Source of the DNA: a bacterium
GTDB lineage: Bacteria > Pseudomonadota > Alphaproteobacteria > Rhizobiales > Aestuariivirgaceae
DNA: 64,000 nt
Reading direction: 5' to 3'
Assembly (NCBI GenBank): GCA_022842165.1
Contig: JALHQC010000001.1
Coordinates: 1-64,000, forward strand
The notes beneath the pieces are model-generated. The model did not search any database and had not been told where the DNA came from. It saw nothing but the letters and a program-made list of their open reading frames with translations. Shown piece after piece: positions 26,736 through 35,624 of this stretch. Both the position numbers and the translations under genes were made by a program. Every line of letters begins with the position of its first letter. Positions within the stretch are counted from its first letter, which is position 1.

Positions 26736-27479
26736 ATGCGCATGTCCCTTGTCATCACGGCTGCAATCGCCCTGGCCTTCGCGGCCATCCATGTCGCAGG
26801 GCCGGCCATGGGCTTTCTCCGCACCACGCCGCGCAGCATCTGGCTTTCTCTCGCGGGCGGGGTGTCGGTCGCCTATGTCTTCGTGCATGTCCTGCCGGAA
26901 CTCGAAAAATTCCAGGGCAGCTTCCGGCAGCACATTGAAAATGGCGGGCCGCTGTCGCAGATCGAATCCCATGTCTATCTCATCGCCCTGTCAGGGCTTG
27001 CCACCTTCTACGGGCTGCATCGGCTGGTGCGCTGGGCCGCTTCATCCGGAGAGCGAGACCGCAAGGGCACCACGCTTGGCGCGTTCAGGGTCCACCTCGC
27101 CTCCTATGCCCTCTACAGCGCCCTCATTGGCTATCTGCTGCTCCACCGCGAAGAGCAGGACCTGCGCGGCCTTGCCATCTATGCCAGTGCCATGGGCTTC
27201 CATTTCATCGTCAATGATCAGGGCCTGCGGGAAGAGCACGGTGCGGCCTATGACAAGCGCGGCCGCTGGATTCTGGCGGCAGCACCGGTCATCGGTTGGG
27301 CGCTGGGTGCGATGCTCACTCTGCCGCAACTCGCCATCTCGGCGCTGTTCGCGTTTCTCATGGGCGGCGTCATCCTCAACGTCCTCAAGGAAGAACTGCC
27401 GGACGAGCGCGAAAGCCGGTTCTGGGCCTTTGCCGGCGGCGCTGCGGGCTACAGCGCCATCCTCCTGCTGAGCAGGTAA
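26736..27479 (+). CDS. ZIP-like multi-pass membrane protein
   Basis: A 247-residue protein with about eight membrane helices. The segments YVFVHVLPELEKF and GFHFIVNDQGLREEH carry histidine and acidic residues within helices, and GGVILNVLKEELP resembles the last helices of ZIP-type metal transporters. Similarity to ZIP is distant, so metal transport is only suggested. The ATG at 26736 follows GAAGGGG; an ATG two codons later is an alternative. Confidence 0.65.
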   Translation: MRMSLVITAAIALAFAAIHVAGPAMGFLRTTPRSIWLSLAGGVSVAYVFVHVLPELEKFQGSFRQHIENGGPLSQIESHVYLIALSGLATFYGLHRLVRWAASSGERDRKGTTLGAFRVHLASYALYSALIGYLLLHREEQDLRGLAIYASAMGFHFIVNDQGLREEHGAAYDKRGRWILAAAPVIGWALGAMLTLPQLAISALFAFLMGGVILNVLKEELPDERESRFWAFAGGAAGYSAILLLSR

Positions 27480-27509
27480 GTTCGCAACCACAGATAACCA
27501 TTACGGCAG

Positions 27510-27534
27510 GGAACCATCGAGTCGGAGCGACATT
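27510..27534 (+). promoter_or_regulatory. Weak EcfG-type promoter for the ADH-SDR operon
   Basis: GGAAC (27510-27514), a 16-nt spacer and CATT (27531-27534), one mismatch from CGTT, match the EcfG promoter layout. The -10 element is 33 bp before the ADH ATG at 27564, close to the distance seen for the stronger site at 2933. General-stress control of the alcohol dehydrogenase/SDR pair is inferred. Confidence 0.4.
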
Positions 27535-27563
27535 ATCGACAGGTTCACGATGGAGGCCACCCG

Positions 27564-28733
27564 ATGAAAGCCCTGACCTGGCATGGCAAAGGCGATATGC
27601 GCTGCGAGCAAGTACCCGATCCGAAGATCGAGCATCCGCGCGATGCCGTCATCAAGGTCACGTCCTGTGCCATTTGCGGCTCCGATCTTCACATCTACAA
27701 TGGCGTCATCCCCGACATGCACAAGGGCGACATTATCGGCCACGAGACCATGGGCGAGGTCGTGGACGTCGGCCATGAATGCACCAATCTGAAAGTAGGC
27801 GACCGCGTGGTCGTTCCATTCACCATCTCATGCGGGGAATGCTTCTTTTGCCAGAACGGCTGGTACTCGGGCTGCGAGCGCTCGAACCCCGATGCCGCCA
27901 AGGCCGAGAAGATGTGGGGCCATTCGCCGGCGGGCCTGTTTGGCTATTCGCATCTGCTCGGCGGTTACTCCGGCGGCCAGGCCGAATATCTGCGCGTGCC
28001 CTATGCCGACGTGGGGCCGATCAAGGTGCCGAACGGCATGAGCGACGATCAGGCGCTGTTTCTCTCCGACATTTTCCCGACGGGCTACATGGCGGCGGAT
28101 TTCTGCAACATCAAGGGCGGCGAGACGATCGCCATCTGGGGCTGCGGGCCCGTGGGCCAGTTCGCCATCCGCAGCGCCATCCTGATGGGTGCAGGCCGTG
28201 TGATTGCCATCGATACGGTGCCGGAGCGGCTTGAAATGGCGCGGGCCGCGGGCGCCGAGACGCTCGATTTCCGCGAAGTCGATGTCTACGACGCGATCCA
28301 GCAACGCACCCACGGCCGCGGCGCTGATGCCTGTATCGACTGCGTGGGTACCGAGCCCTTGACGTCGTCCGGCGCTGATGCCGTCGTCGATCGCATCAAG
28401 GTCGCCACCTACCTCGGAACCGACCGACCGCATGTGCTGCGCGAGGCGATCCAGTGCTGCCGCAACTTCGGCACGGTTTCCGTCGTCGGCGTCTATGGCG
28501 GCTATCTCGACAAGATTCCGTTCGGCTCGGCTATCAATCGCGGCCTCACCTTCCGCATGGCCCAGACGCCGGTGCAGGCCTACATGCCGAAGCTTCTGAA
28601 ACTCATTGAGGATGGCAAGATCGATCCGACCTTCGTCATCACCCACAAGGCGAAGCTCGAGGATGGGCCGGAACTCTATTCGGTTTTCAACGAGAAGCAG
28701 GACAACTGCATCAAGGTCATCCTGCAGCCCTGA
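27564..28733 (+). CDS. Zinc-dependent alcohol dehydrogenase (formaldehyde-dehydrogenase-like)
   Basis: A 389-residue MDR enzyme. Catalytic zinc ligands are in CAICGSDLH and GHETMGEV. The structural zinc cluster is [16 protein letters not shown], and the nucleotide motif is [14 protein letters not shown]. The length and an insert near residues 110-130 fit the FDH-like group of glutathione-independent alcohol/aldehyde dehydrogenases. An SDR gene follows after 17 bp, suggesting a stress-type pair. Confidence 0.9.
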   Translation: MKALTWHGKGDMRCEQVPDPKIEHPRDAVIKVTSCAICGSDLHIYNGVIPDMHKGDIIGHETMGEVVDVGHECTNLKVGDRVVVPFTISCGECFFCQNGWYSGCERSNPDAAKAEKMWGHSPAGLFGYSHLLGGYSGGQAEYLRVPYADVGPIKVPNGMSDDQALFLSDIFPTGYMAADFCNIKGGETIAIWGCGPVGQFAIRSAILMGAGRVIAIDTVPERLEMARAAGAETLDFREVDVYDAIQQRTHGRGADACIDCVGTEPLTSSGADAVVDRIKVATYLGTDRPHVLREAIQCCRNFGTVSVVGVYGGYLDKIPFGSAINRGLTFRMAQTPVQAYMPKLLKLIEDGKIDPTFVITHKAKLEDGPELYSVFNEKQDNCIKVILQP

Positions 28734-28750
28734 TATCTGAGGAGAACGTC

Positions 28751-29533
28751 ATGACTCACAGCAAGCTCGCCGTTGTGACGGGCGCCTCGAGCGGCATCGG
28801 CTTCGAACTCGCGAAGCTTTGCGCGGCGGATGGTTTCGACATTGTCATTGCCGCCGACGAAGCCGAGATCGAAACGGCCGCGGGTGTCCTGGCCAAGCAT
28901 GATGTGAAAGTCGATGCCGTACAGTGCGATCTTGCGACCGTTGAAGGCGTCGACAAGCTTCTAGAGAAGATCGGAAGCCGCCCGGTCGACGCGCTGCTGG
29001 CTAATGCCGGCCACGGGCTGGGCCATGCTTTCCTCGATCAGGATTTCGACGACATCCTGCACGTCATCAACACAAATGTGCTTGGCACCGTCTATCTCGT
29101 CCACAAGGTGGGAAAGACCATGCAGCAGCGCGGCGACGGCAAGATTCTCATTGTCGGCTCGGTCGCGGGTTTCATTCCCGGCGCCTATCAGGCGGTCTAC
29201 AACGCCAGCAAGGCGTTTCTCGACTCGTTCTCCTTCGCGCTGCGTGCCGAGTTGAAGGACAGCGGCATCACGGTCACCTGCCTGATGCCGGGCGCCACCG
29301 ACACCGACTTCTTCGAGCGCGCCGACATGATGGACACGAAAGTCGGCCAGGGCAGCAAGGATGATCCGGCGGATGTTGCAAGGCAGGGCTATGACGCGAT
29401 GCTCGACGGCAAGGGCGATGTCGTCACCGGCTGGATGAACAAGCTGCAGACGGCGATCGCCAACGTGACGCCTGCCGGCATGCTGGCCGAGCAGCACAGG
29501 AAGCAGGCCGCCCCCGGCACGGGCAAGCAGTAG
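28751..29533 (+). CDS. Short-chain dehydrogenase/reductase
   Basis: A 260-residue classical SDR with an intact active site. The cofactor motif is TGASSGIGFELAK, followed by NAGHGLG, the catalytic serine in VGSVAGFIPG and YNASKAFLD (Y-x3-K). The substrate is unknown. The gene lies 17 bp after the alcohol dehydrogenase gene, with GAGGAGAA before its ATG, and the two are likely co-transcribed. Confidence 0.9.
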   Translation: MTHSKLAVVTGASSGIGFELAKLCAADGFDIVIAADEAEIETAAGVLAKHDVKVDAVQCDLATVEGVDKLLEKIGSRPVDALLANAGHGLGHAFLDQDFDDILHVINTNVLGTVYLVHKVGKTMQQRGDGKILIVGSVAGFIPGAYQAVYNASKAFLDSFSFALRAELKDSGITVTCLMPGATDTDFFERADMMDTKVGQGSKDDPADVARQGYDAMLDGKGDVVTGWMNKLQTAIANVTPAGMLAEQHRKQAAPGTGKQ

Positions 29534-29560
29534 CACATCCATTGCATCCGGAAAAAAGAT

Positions 29561-29588
29561 GGCCCCGGAGGATCATCCTCGCGGGGCC
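29561..29588 (-). terminator. Rho-independent terminator for aqpZ (minus strand)
   Basis: GGCCCCGGAGGAT (29561-29573) pairs with ATCCTCGCGGGGCC (29575-29588) with one bulge. On the minus strand the hairpin is followed by a run of T (plus-strand GAAAAAAG at 29551-29558), so it would stop transcription coming from aqpZ. The 234 bp between it and the aqpZ stop hold no convincing gene. Confidence 0.65.
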
Positions 29589-29821
29589 TGTCCGTGCAGC
29601 TTGCACTTTGCCCGTTTCACTTGGGCGGATGCCGCGTGATGCGGCCTGTTCGTCAGCGATGTCTGGCGGCCGCCTGCCCGCTGGTTTGCAGCACGGGTTC
29701 AGGCGGCGTGGTCCTGCTTGGGGGGCATCAGTGTTCGAGACCTCTCGCGTTTTACTGTTGCTGAATCATCCACCCTCGCAGGGGCACAAGTCAAATCACG
29801 CTTTGAGTCAGCAAGGCTCAC

Positions 29822-30508
29822 CTAGTCATCAGCCAGCAGCGCCTTGTGAATGACGGCGCCGATCACCGCGCCGACGATCGGCGCCAGCCAGAACAGCCAG
29901 AGCTGCTGGATCGCCCAGCCGCCCGCGAAGAGGGCCACACCGGTCGAACGCGCGGGGTTGACGGAGGTGTTGGTCACGGGGATCGAGATCAGGTGAATGA
30001 GCGTCAGCGCCAGGCCGATGGCGATGGGTGCGAAGCCCGCCGGAACGCCCTTCCCCGTGGCGCCGAGGATGACGATCAGGAACATGCCCGTCAGCACCAC
30101 TTCGGCAATCAGGGCGGAGATCATCGAATAGCCGCCCGGCGAATGCTCGCCATAGCCGTTGGAGGCAAAGCCCCCGGCGGTGGTAAAGTCGGCCTTGCCG
30201 CTGGCGATGAGATAGAGCACCAGTGCGCCCGCCACACCGCCTGCCACCTGGATCACCACGTAGGAGGGAACGCTTGCCCAGGAAAAGCGCCCTGCGGCGG
30301 CGAGGCCCACCGTTACCGCCGGGTTGAAATGCCCGCCGGAGATGCCACCCACGGCATAGGCCATGGTCAGCACCGTCAGACCGAAGGCCAGCGACACGCC
30401 GGCAAAGCCGATCCCCAGCTCGGGGTATCCCGCTGCCAGCACGGCCGACCCGCAGCCGCCGAACACCAGCCAGAATGTTCCGAAAAATTCAGCGCCAAGT
30501 TTCTTCAT
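29822..30508 (-). CDS. aqpZ: Aquaporin Z
   Basis: A 228-residue MIP-family channel with six membrane helices and both pore motifs: GGHFNPAVT in loop B and [10 protein letters not shown] in loop E. The selectivity-filter environment (small residue and Arg after the second NPA) is that of a water channel rather than a glycerol facilitator. The ATG at 30508 is preceded by GGGGGAG at good spacing; a second ATG 6 bases upstream is too close to it. Located in the inner membrane. Confidence 0.93.
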   Translation of the reverse strand: MKKLGAEFFGTFWLVFGGCGSAVLAAGYPELGIGFAGVSLAFGLTVLTMAYAVGGISGGHFNPAVTVGLAAAGRFSWASVPSYVVIQVAGGVAGALVLYLIASGKADFTTAGGFASNGYGEHSPGGYSMISALIAEVVLTGMFLIVILGATGKGVPAGFAPIAIGLALTLIHLISIPVTNTSVNPARSTGVALFAGGWAIQQLWLFWLAPIVGAVIGAVIHKALLADD

Positions 30509-30744
30509 CGTCATCTCCCCCATGTTTTCCGCCTGCGGCAGAATCGCATGCGGCCCCCGCACGCTATGCGCGAAGCCCTCCGGCCTCAAGCCTTGGCAAA
30601 ACTTTAGCTTCAAACCACGGGTTAATTTGACTTTCCCGCAGGAAAACCCTACATGCGGCGGTAATTCATGCGCCCCGGGCCCCTTGGCGAATACGCCCCC
30701 GGCGCCACCCATACCCCAATCGCCAGAACGGTTTTCCATACCAC

Positions 30745-32247
30745 ATGATGTTTTCCGAGCTCGGACTGAGCCCCAAGACCCTCGAAGCGGTAACCGCCGC
30801 CGGATATACCACCCCCACCCCCATCCAGGCGGAAGCCATTCCGCCCGCCCTGCAGCGCCGCGACGTGATGGGCCTCGCCCAGACCGGATCGGGCAAGACC
30901 GCCGCCTTCGTGCTGCCCATGCTGTCGATGCTGGAACGCGGACGCGCGCGCGCCCGCATGCCGCGCACGCTGATCCTCGAGCCCACCCGCGAGCTCGCCG
31001 ACCAGGTGCGTGAGGCCTTCGAGACGCTGGGCAAAATGCATAACCTGAACGTGGCGCTGCTGATCGGCGGCGTCGCCTTCGAGCCGCAGGCCTTGAAGAT
31101 CGACCGCGGTGCCGATGTCGTCATCGCCACGCCCGGCCGCCTGCTCGATCATTTCGAGCGCGGCAAGCTGCTCCTCACCGGCATCGACATGCTGGTGATC
31201 GACGAGGCGGACCGCATGCTCGACATGGGCTTCATCCCGGATATCGAGCGCATCTGCAAGCTTCTGCCCTTCACGCGGCAGACGATGTTCTTCTCCGCCA
31301 CCATGCCGCCCGAGATCCAGCGCCTCACCACGGCCTTCCTGTCGAACCCGGTGCGCGTCGAAGTCTCGAACCGGTCGTCCACCGCCGAGACCATCACCCA
31401 GATGCTGGTGAAGGCGCCGAGCGATGCTAAGGCCAAGCGCGACGTGCTGCGGAAGCTTCTCCGCACGCAAGGCCACGTCAAGAACGGCATCATCTTCGCC
31501 AACCGCAAGACCACGGTGGCGCTGCTCGAAAAGTCGCTCAAGGTCCACGGCTTCAATGTGGGCGCACTCCATGGCGACATGGACCAGTCGGCCCGCATGA
31601 AGACGCTTGCCGGCTTCCGCAACAACGAGATCACCTATCTGATCGCGTCTGACGTCGCGGCCCGCGGCCTCGACATTCCGGAAGTCTCCCACGTCTTCAA
31701 TTTCGACGTGCCGACGCATGCGGAGGATTACGTCCACCGCATCGGCCGCACCGGCCGCGCCGGGCGCGAGGGCCAGGCCTTCACGCTGGTGACGAAGGAA
31801 GAGGGGAAATACTGGAAGGGCATCGAGTCCCTCATCAAGAAAGAGATCCCCTACTTCGACCTGAGTGCGGACGGAGACGCCGAAGCCCCGGCTGACGAGG
31901 ACGCCGCCCCCGAGCGCGCGCCCAGAGAGCGCCGCCCCCGCCGCGAGGCAAAGCCCCGCGCGGAAGCGAAGCCCAGGGCAGAGCCGAAGCCCCGCGCCGA
32001 AAAGCCCAAGGCCGAAGCCGCGCCCGAGCAGCCGGCCCCCAGGCGCGCGCCGGAGGAGCGGAAACCCCGCCCCGCCGCCCAGGCCCCCCAGCCGCGGCAG
32101 GAGAGGCCGGAACGTTCGGACCGGCCGCAGCGCCCCCAGCGTAACGACCGCCACCCCCAGCGCGACGTGAGCGACGCGCCCGACAGCCACAGCTTCCACG
32201 ATGGCAACATGCCGGCCTTCCTGATGCGCAGCGTGAAAGTGGGCTGA
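30745..32247 (+). CDS. DEAD-box RNA helicase (RhlE-like)
   Basis: A 500-residue helicase with all core motifs: Q motif (TPIQ), [18 protein letters not shown] (near residue 153), SAT, ARGLD and [10 protein letters not shown]. The core ends near residue 370. The tail (about 375-500) is a disordered Arg/Pro/Ala-rich region with repeated KPRAE segments, expected to bind RNA or help ribosome assembly and cold adaptation. Two ATGs in a row (30745, 30748) are possible starts. Confidence 0.92.
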   Translation: MMFSELGLSPKTLEAVTAAGYTTPTPIQAEAIPPALQRRDVMGLAQTGSGKTAAFVLPMLSMLERGRARARMPRTLILEPTRELADQVREAFETLGKMHNLNVALLIGGVAFEPQALKIDRGADVVIATPGRLLDHFERGKLLLTGIDMLVIDEADRMLDMGFIPDIERICKLLPFTRQTMFFSATMPPEIQRLTTAFLSNPVRVEVSNRSSTAETITQMLVKAPSDAKAKRDVLRKLLRTQGHVKNGIIFANRKTTVALLEKSLKVHGFNVGALHGDMDQSARMKTLAGFRNNEITYLIASDVAARGLDIPEVSHVFNFDVPTHAEDYVHRIGRTGRAGREGQAFTLVTKEEGKYWKGIESLIKKEIPYFDLSADGDAEAPADEDAAPERAPRERRPRREAKPRAEAKPRAEPKPRAEKPKAEAAPEQPAPRRAPEERKPRPAAQAPQPRQERPERSDRPQRPQRNDRHPQRDVSDAPDSHSFHDGNMPAFLMRSVKVG

Positions 32248-32469
32248 GGCCCGAAATCGCATCAATTGATCTCGTCATCACCGGCCACGCCTTACTCTCG
32301 TCATCACCGGGCCTCGTCCCGGTGATCTCTTTCCACAAGCACTGCACTTAACCAGCCAGATGGCCGGGACAAGCCCGGCCATGACGGGTTGGAGCGCAAC
32401 CTCCGCCCCCTTGCGGAACCACATCTCCCTGCCGCAGGTTAGCTCCTGCATCACTGAGGAGCCCGCGCC
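32248..32469. repeat. Intergenic palindromic repeats between the helicase and VOC genes
   Basis: The gap contains CGTCATCACCGGGCCTCG-type sequence followed by an inverted arm (CCGGTGATC), and GGCCGGGACAAGCCCGGCCATGACGGG, an inverted repeat common between alphaproteobacterial genes. No open frame in the gap looks coding. The VOC gene ribosome-binding site (GAGGAG) is at its right end. Confidence 0.65.
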
Positions 32470-32946
32470 ATGACCGAAGTCACCCTCTGCCTGTGGTACA
32501 ATGGCGATGCGGAAGAAGCCGCGCGCTTCTATGCCGAGACATTCCCCGACAGCAGCTTGGGCAAGATGCAGCCGGCGCCGGCGGATTTTCCGGGCGGCAA
32601 ACAGGGCGATCCGCTGGTGGTTCAGTTCACCGTGCTGGGCATTCCCTGCATCGGCCTCAACGGCGGGCCGATCTTCCGGCCCAACGAGGCCTTCTCCTTC
32701 GTCGTCTCGACGAAGGACCAGGCCGAGACCGACCGCTACTGGAACGCCATCGTCAACAACGGCGGCAAAGAGAGCGCCTGCGGTTGGTGCAAGGACAAAT
32801 GGGGCATCTCATGGCAGATCACGCCCAAGGTGCTGACCGACGCGATGAGCGCCGGCGGCGAAACCGCCCGCCGCGCGTTTGAGGCGATGATGCCGATGCA
32901 GAAGATCGACGTGGCGGCGATTGAGCGGGCGGTAAGGGGAGTGTGA
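32470..32946 (+). CDS. VOC-family (PhnB/UbiG-like glyoxalase fold) protein
   Basis: A 158-residue vicinal-oxygen-chelate fold protein. It starts TEVTLCLWYNGDAEEAARFY and contains FVVSTKDQAETDRYWNAIVN and CGWCKDKWGISWQITPKVL, the pattern of the PhnB-like or 3-demethylubiquinone-methyltransferase-like subgroup. No enzyme activity can be assigned. Immediately downstream the base composition drops sharply at the AT-rich island. Confidence 0.88.
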   Translation: MTEVTLCLWYNGDAEEAARFYAETFPDSSLGKMQPAPADFPGGKQGDPLVVQFTVLGIPCIGLNGGPIFRPNEAFSFVVSTKDQAETDRYWNAIVNNGGKESACGWCKDKWGISWQITPKVLTDAMSAGGETARRAFEAMMPMQKIDVAAIERAVRGV

Positions 32947-32967
32947 CGCGATGTACTGGCGGCGATC

Positions 32968-33924
32968 TTAGCCTATCTGAAGAGTCTTTTCGATCCTTGG
33001 AAGGCCAAATCTGATGAAAGACTTATCTGAACGCTCATTAAGATCAGCGAGTGTGCCTCGGCAGACCGCAATCAACAAGCAACAACTCTCATAGAACGAA
33101 ACAATTTCATCTTTGCTATTACAGTTGAAAGAATCGACCTTTACCTCTAGCCCACTAGCGATTTTAATCCTGTCAGCGATGGTTTGAACTGTTAAAGCGC
33201 TTTTATAGGGGAACCACACTCCGTATTTTTGTCTGTATTGAATGGAGTTGCGCATTGCTGATAGTTGATGAGCATTTGCACCGGCTCCGGATACGGCAGC
33301 TATGATTGTGTTTATTTCATTCTCTAGTGCTTTTTGTATTTTTGTCTCTAAGAGGCTATTGCTGATGATTAGCTTAGATTCAGAGAGGACCACACCTAGC
33401 CTTTTCCACATATGTTCATGGCTACCTCCAGAATTATTTTCGTAGGTCATAATAATTGCGTTATTTGAAACGTCGGCCTCTAATGTATATAGACCAGACT
33501 TGAACTTTGACGCTTCCGCAACTCCATACACATTTGCAGTATTGCGTAGCTTGAGCAATTCACTAGTCTCGAAGAACGAAGGGCTTACCCCCAATACTCT
33601 TAATAGTGCATGCGAATAGAATAATGTTGAATAATATAGCATCACTAGCGGCCACGCAGTGGACTTGGGTAAGTCTTGATACTGCCTAACGTTACAGAGC
33701 GACTCGTGTGCCGCAACACTGAATCGATTAATGTCACTACCAAAGCATTCAATAACTTCTCGGCTACTAATGTTTTCTAGTATTATTTGATTTGGTCTTG
33801 TCGAACTTGAAACAGCGTAGGTTCCATTATTGATCCACTCCCGGAGGGCAGCACGTGGTTGATCCGAAAGGGCACTTAATCCTGCCAACCATTTCATCCG
33901 AAACACGTCTCTATAGTCGGCCAT
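32968..33924 (-). CDS. Unknown protein, partner of the DGQHR-domain gene
   Basis: A 318-residue protein that I cannot assign to a family. The middle contains AWPLVMLYYSTLFYSHALLR, resembling the helical core of proteins with HEPN-like folds, but no convincing catalytic R-x4-6-H motif with the usual following helices is evident. It is cytosolic, with no signal or membrane anchor. Its ATG is 2 bp after the stop of the DGQHR gene, so the two form an operon. Strong AT bias and context suggest a transferred, possibly defence-related role. Confidence 0.75.
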   Translation of the reverse strand: MADYRDVFRMKWLAGLSALSDQPRAALREWINNGTYAVSSSTRPNQIILENISSREVIECFGSDINRFSVAAHESLCNVRQYQDLPKSTAWPLVMLYYSTLFYSHALLRVLGVSPSFFETSELLKLRNTANVYGVAEASKFKSGLYTLEADVSNNAIIMTYENNSGGSHEHMWKRLGVVLSESKLIISNSLLETKIQKALENEINTIIAAVSGAGANAHQLSAMRNSIQYRQKYGVWFPYKSALTVQTIADRIKIASGLEVKVDSFNCNSKDEIVSFYESCCLLIAVCRGTLADLNERSDKSFIRFGLPRIEKTLQIG

Positions 33925-33926
33925 GG

Positions 33927-34913
33927 TTAGTCCAAAATGGATTTTGATTTCAGTGCATCTGTGAATATTTTTGAGTAAGCAGTTGCACTATTCCCCACAG
34001 TTTTTGTGGAAGACACTTTAACTCTCAAGAGCATTTCGCGTACTACTTCAGCGAATTTTTCTGGTTCGTACTTCTTTCCGAACCTGTCTCGAACCCGCTG
34101 CGCAACATCCGGGAAAACCATCATTAAAGATCTGAAAACAACCGGGTTTCCGATTTTTATCTCGATTTTGCGCTTCTTTGACTCAGATAGCATTGCAATT
34201 AGATATGACGAGAGTACCTGATATATCGCTGATGTATCTGCCTCACCAAATAACACAAGAAGTGGTTTAACGGCCGCATTAAATGTTACTCTCGAAATAT
34301 CTCCTGCACGCTTCTTGGCTGGAGTCATTTTCCCTAGCAATGGACTGTCAATTTGAGTGTCAAAGAGATCGAATATTTGTCCCAGTCGAGTCTCTACGTC
34401 GTTTTGGTACTCAGCAAGTTTGCGAATATCTAGGAGCAACTCATTTGGCACTGGTTTCTGCTTTGTATTGATATCAATAAACAACCGTGACTCGTCAGTT
34501 CTAGACAAGCCATTGTAGATTACCACAGGTACTCGAATATCAGTCTTCGCCAGCTTGAAGGCGTAGACCCGGTGCTGTCCATCGAGGATCAAGAAAGACT
34601 TAGGTGTATCCTTGAAACTTATAGTTTTTAGTCGAGAATTATATTGAAAGTCAGCTGCTGACTGAGCGGACAGGACAACTGATGTGGGAATGGTAGCCAT
34701 TCCGGCATCTATAAAGTCTGCAATCTCTTGCGCACGTTGCTTATTCAGAAGTCTCTGAAACCCTTCTTCGGGATCTTCATCGCGGCTGATGACAAAACAT
34801 GTTTTCGTTAGGACCTCAGATGGCATCGCCAACTGGTAGAATCGGTACTTGCCTTGGGTTATTAAGCTTGCTGCAAAACTGAGTGGAGAGTTGCTCTGTT
34901 CTGATTTGGCCAC
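33927..34913 (-). CDS. DGQHR-domain protein (DndB-like)
   Basis: A 328-residue protein with the diagnostic ILDGQHRVYAF motif (about residues 111-121), followed by FIDINTKQKPV. DGQHR-domain proteins include DndB of phosphorothioate systems and DpdB of 7-deazaguanine DNA modification, and are common in defence islands. It starts at a GTG (34913) with GGGAG upstream. No dnd or dpd genes are nearby. The next gene follows after 2 bp. AT-rich composition marks it as part of the island. Confidence 0.85.
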   Translation of the reverse strand: MAKSEQSNSPLSFAASLITQGKYRFYQLAMPSEVLTKTCFVISRDEDPEEGFQRLLNKQRAQEIADFIDAGMATIPTSVVLSAQSAADFQYNSRLKTISFKDTPKSFLILDGQHRVYAFKLAKTDIRVPVVIYNGLSRTDESRLFIDINTKQKPVPNELLLDIRKLAEYQNDVETRLGQIFDLFDTQIDSPLLGKMTPAKKRAGDISRVTFNAAVKPLLVLFGEADTSAIYQVLSSYLIAMLSESKKRKIEIKIGNPVVFRSLMMVFPDVAQRVRDRFGKKYEPEKFAEVVREMLLRVKVSSTKTVGNSATAYSKIFTDALKSKSILD

Positions 34914-35025
34914 TTGCAGTCTCCCAAATAGATTCGAAAATTCGCTGATCGATCATATGATGGAAGGTTACTATCGGCACCTAGGTATCTGATGGTCGTC
35001 AACATTCATAGAATTGGCCTCATGC

Positions 35026-35274
35026 TCAGATTTCACAATTCTCTACTTTATGGGACTCGAACTCGGCAATAGACTGCGCCAGCCGCGCCGCATTGGCGGG
35101 GCTGCGCAGCAGATGGAGGGTTTCCTCCCAGGAGGAGAACTCCTCCAGCGACATCAGCACGGCGGCGGGCTTTCCCCGGTCGCGGGTGATGATGACAGGC
35201 TCGCGGTCCTCCGTCACCCGGTCAAGGATGTTCGCCAGATCGTTCCGGAACTCACTGTCTGAAACTCTTTTCAT
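35026..35274 (-). CDS. Phd/YefM-family antitoxin
   Basis: An 82-residue antitoxin: MKRVSDSEFRNDLANILDRV, then EPVIITRDRGKPAAVLMSLEEF and SSWEETLHLLRSPANAARL, closely following the YefM pattern. The N-terminal half would bind DNA and the C-terminal half a RelE/YoeB-type toxin. The ATG at 35274 matches the family length; an earlier ATG (35292) adds six residues. No toxin gene follows; the AT-rich island begins about 20 bp downstream. Confidence 0.88.
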   Translation of the reverse strand: MKRVSDSEFRNDLANILDRVTEDREPVIITRDRGKPAAVLMSLEEFSSWEETLHLLRSPANAARLAQSIAEFESHKVENCEI

Positions 35275-35292
35275 GGTGCGACTGAACGCCAT

Positions 35293-35556
35293 TACGTTGA
35301 GGAATTCAAGTGGGGCTCCCCCTCTCCCCCACAGGGGGAGAGGATAAAGGTGAGGGGGTGCCGCTGCGGGGATGGTGCTGGAGTTGGAGGTAGCCATCCC
35401 CTTCACCCCGCCCTCTCCCCCTTCGGGGGCGAGGGGGAAGGCAAGCGCCCTCATCCGGCCTGTCGGCCACCTTCTCCCACGAAGTCGCGGGAGAAGGCAT
35501 AAGAGGCGGGCCGGCCTCACCCCCTGACGCGAGGAGCCGGAGCCCACGCCCTGCAC
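35293..35556. repeat. Intergenic palindromic repeats, no gene
   Basis: Within the 350-bp gap between yefM and the PRC-barrel gene, CCTCTCCCCC-ACA-GGGGGAGAGG (35321-35343) and CTTCTCCC/GGGAGAAG (35471-35496) are inverted repeats of the same type as those at 23.8 kb. Sequence such as CCCTCATCCGGCCTGTCGGCC fits known alphaproteobacterial dispersed repeats. Short open frames here are repeat-encoded and not credible genes. Confidence 0.7.
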
Positions 35557-35592
35557 AAAAAAGCCACGGCGCCCTTGAGGAGAGCGCCGCGG
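35557..35592 (-). terminator. Rho-independent terminator of the PRC-barrel gene
   Basis: On the minus strand, CGGCGC (plus 35584-35589) pairs with GCGCCG (plus 35567-35572) and is followed by TGGC and six T (plus AAAAAA, 35557-35562). It lies about 35 bp after the stop of the PRC-barrel gene. Confidence 0.75.
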
Positions 35593-35624
35593 CCGGTCGA
35601 GATCGTGACCCGTGTCAGGCTTGC

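Larger units (their letters stand above)
32947..35025 (-). other. AT-rich two-gene genomic island (horizontal transfer likely)
   Basis: Base composition changes visibly to AT-rich for about 2 kb between GC-rich flanks, and the codons used in the two genes here end much more often in A or T than those of neighbouring genes. No integrase, transposase or clear flanking direct repeat is seen. The island lies directly 3' of a yefM-like antitoxin gene. Horizontal acquisition is inferred from composition and content. Confidence 0.7.

Noticed and set aside
30649-32265. Open frame of 538 codons antisense to the DEAD-box gene
   Set aside because: All helicase motifs lie on the plus strand; the other frame is a composition artefact.
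33697-33717. R-x5-H motif (RFSVAAH) in the unknown island protein as a HEPN nuclease site
   Set aside because: It lies early in the protein, before the HEPN-like helices, and lacks the usual polar residue after the arginine; a chance match is likely.
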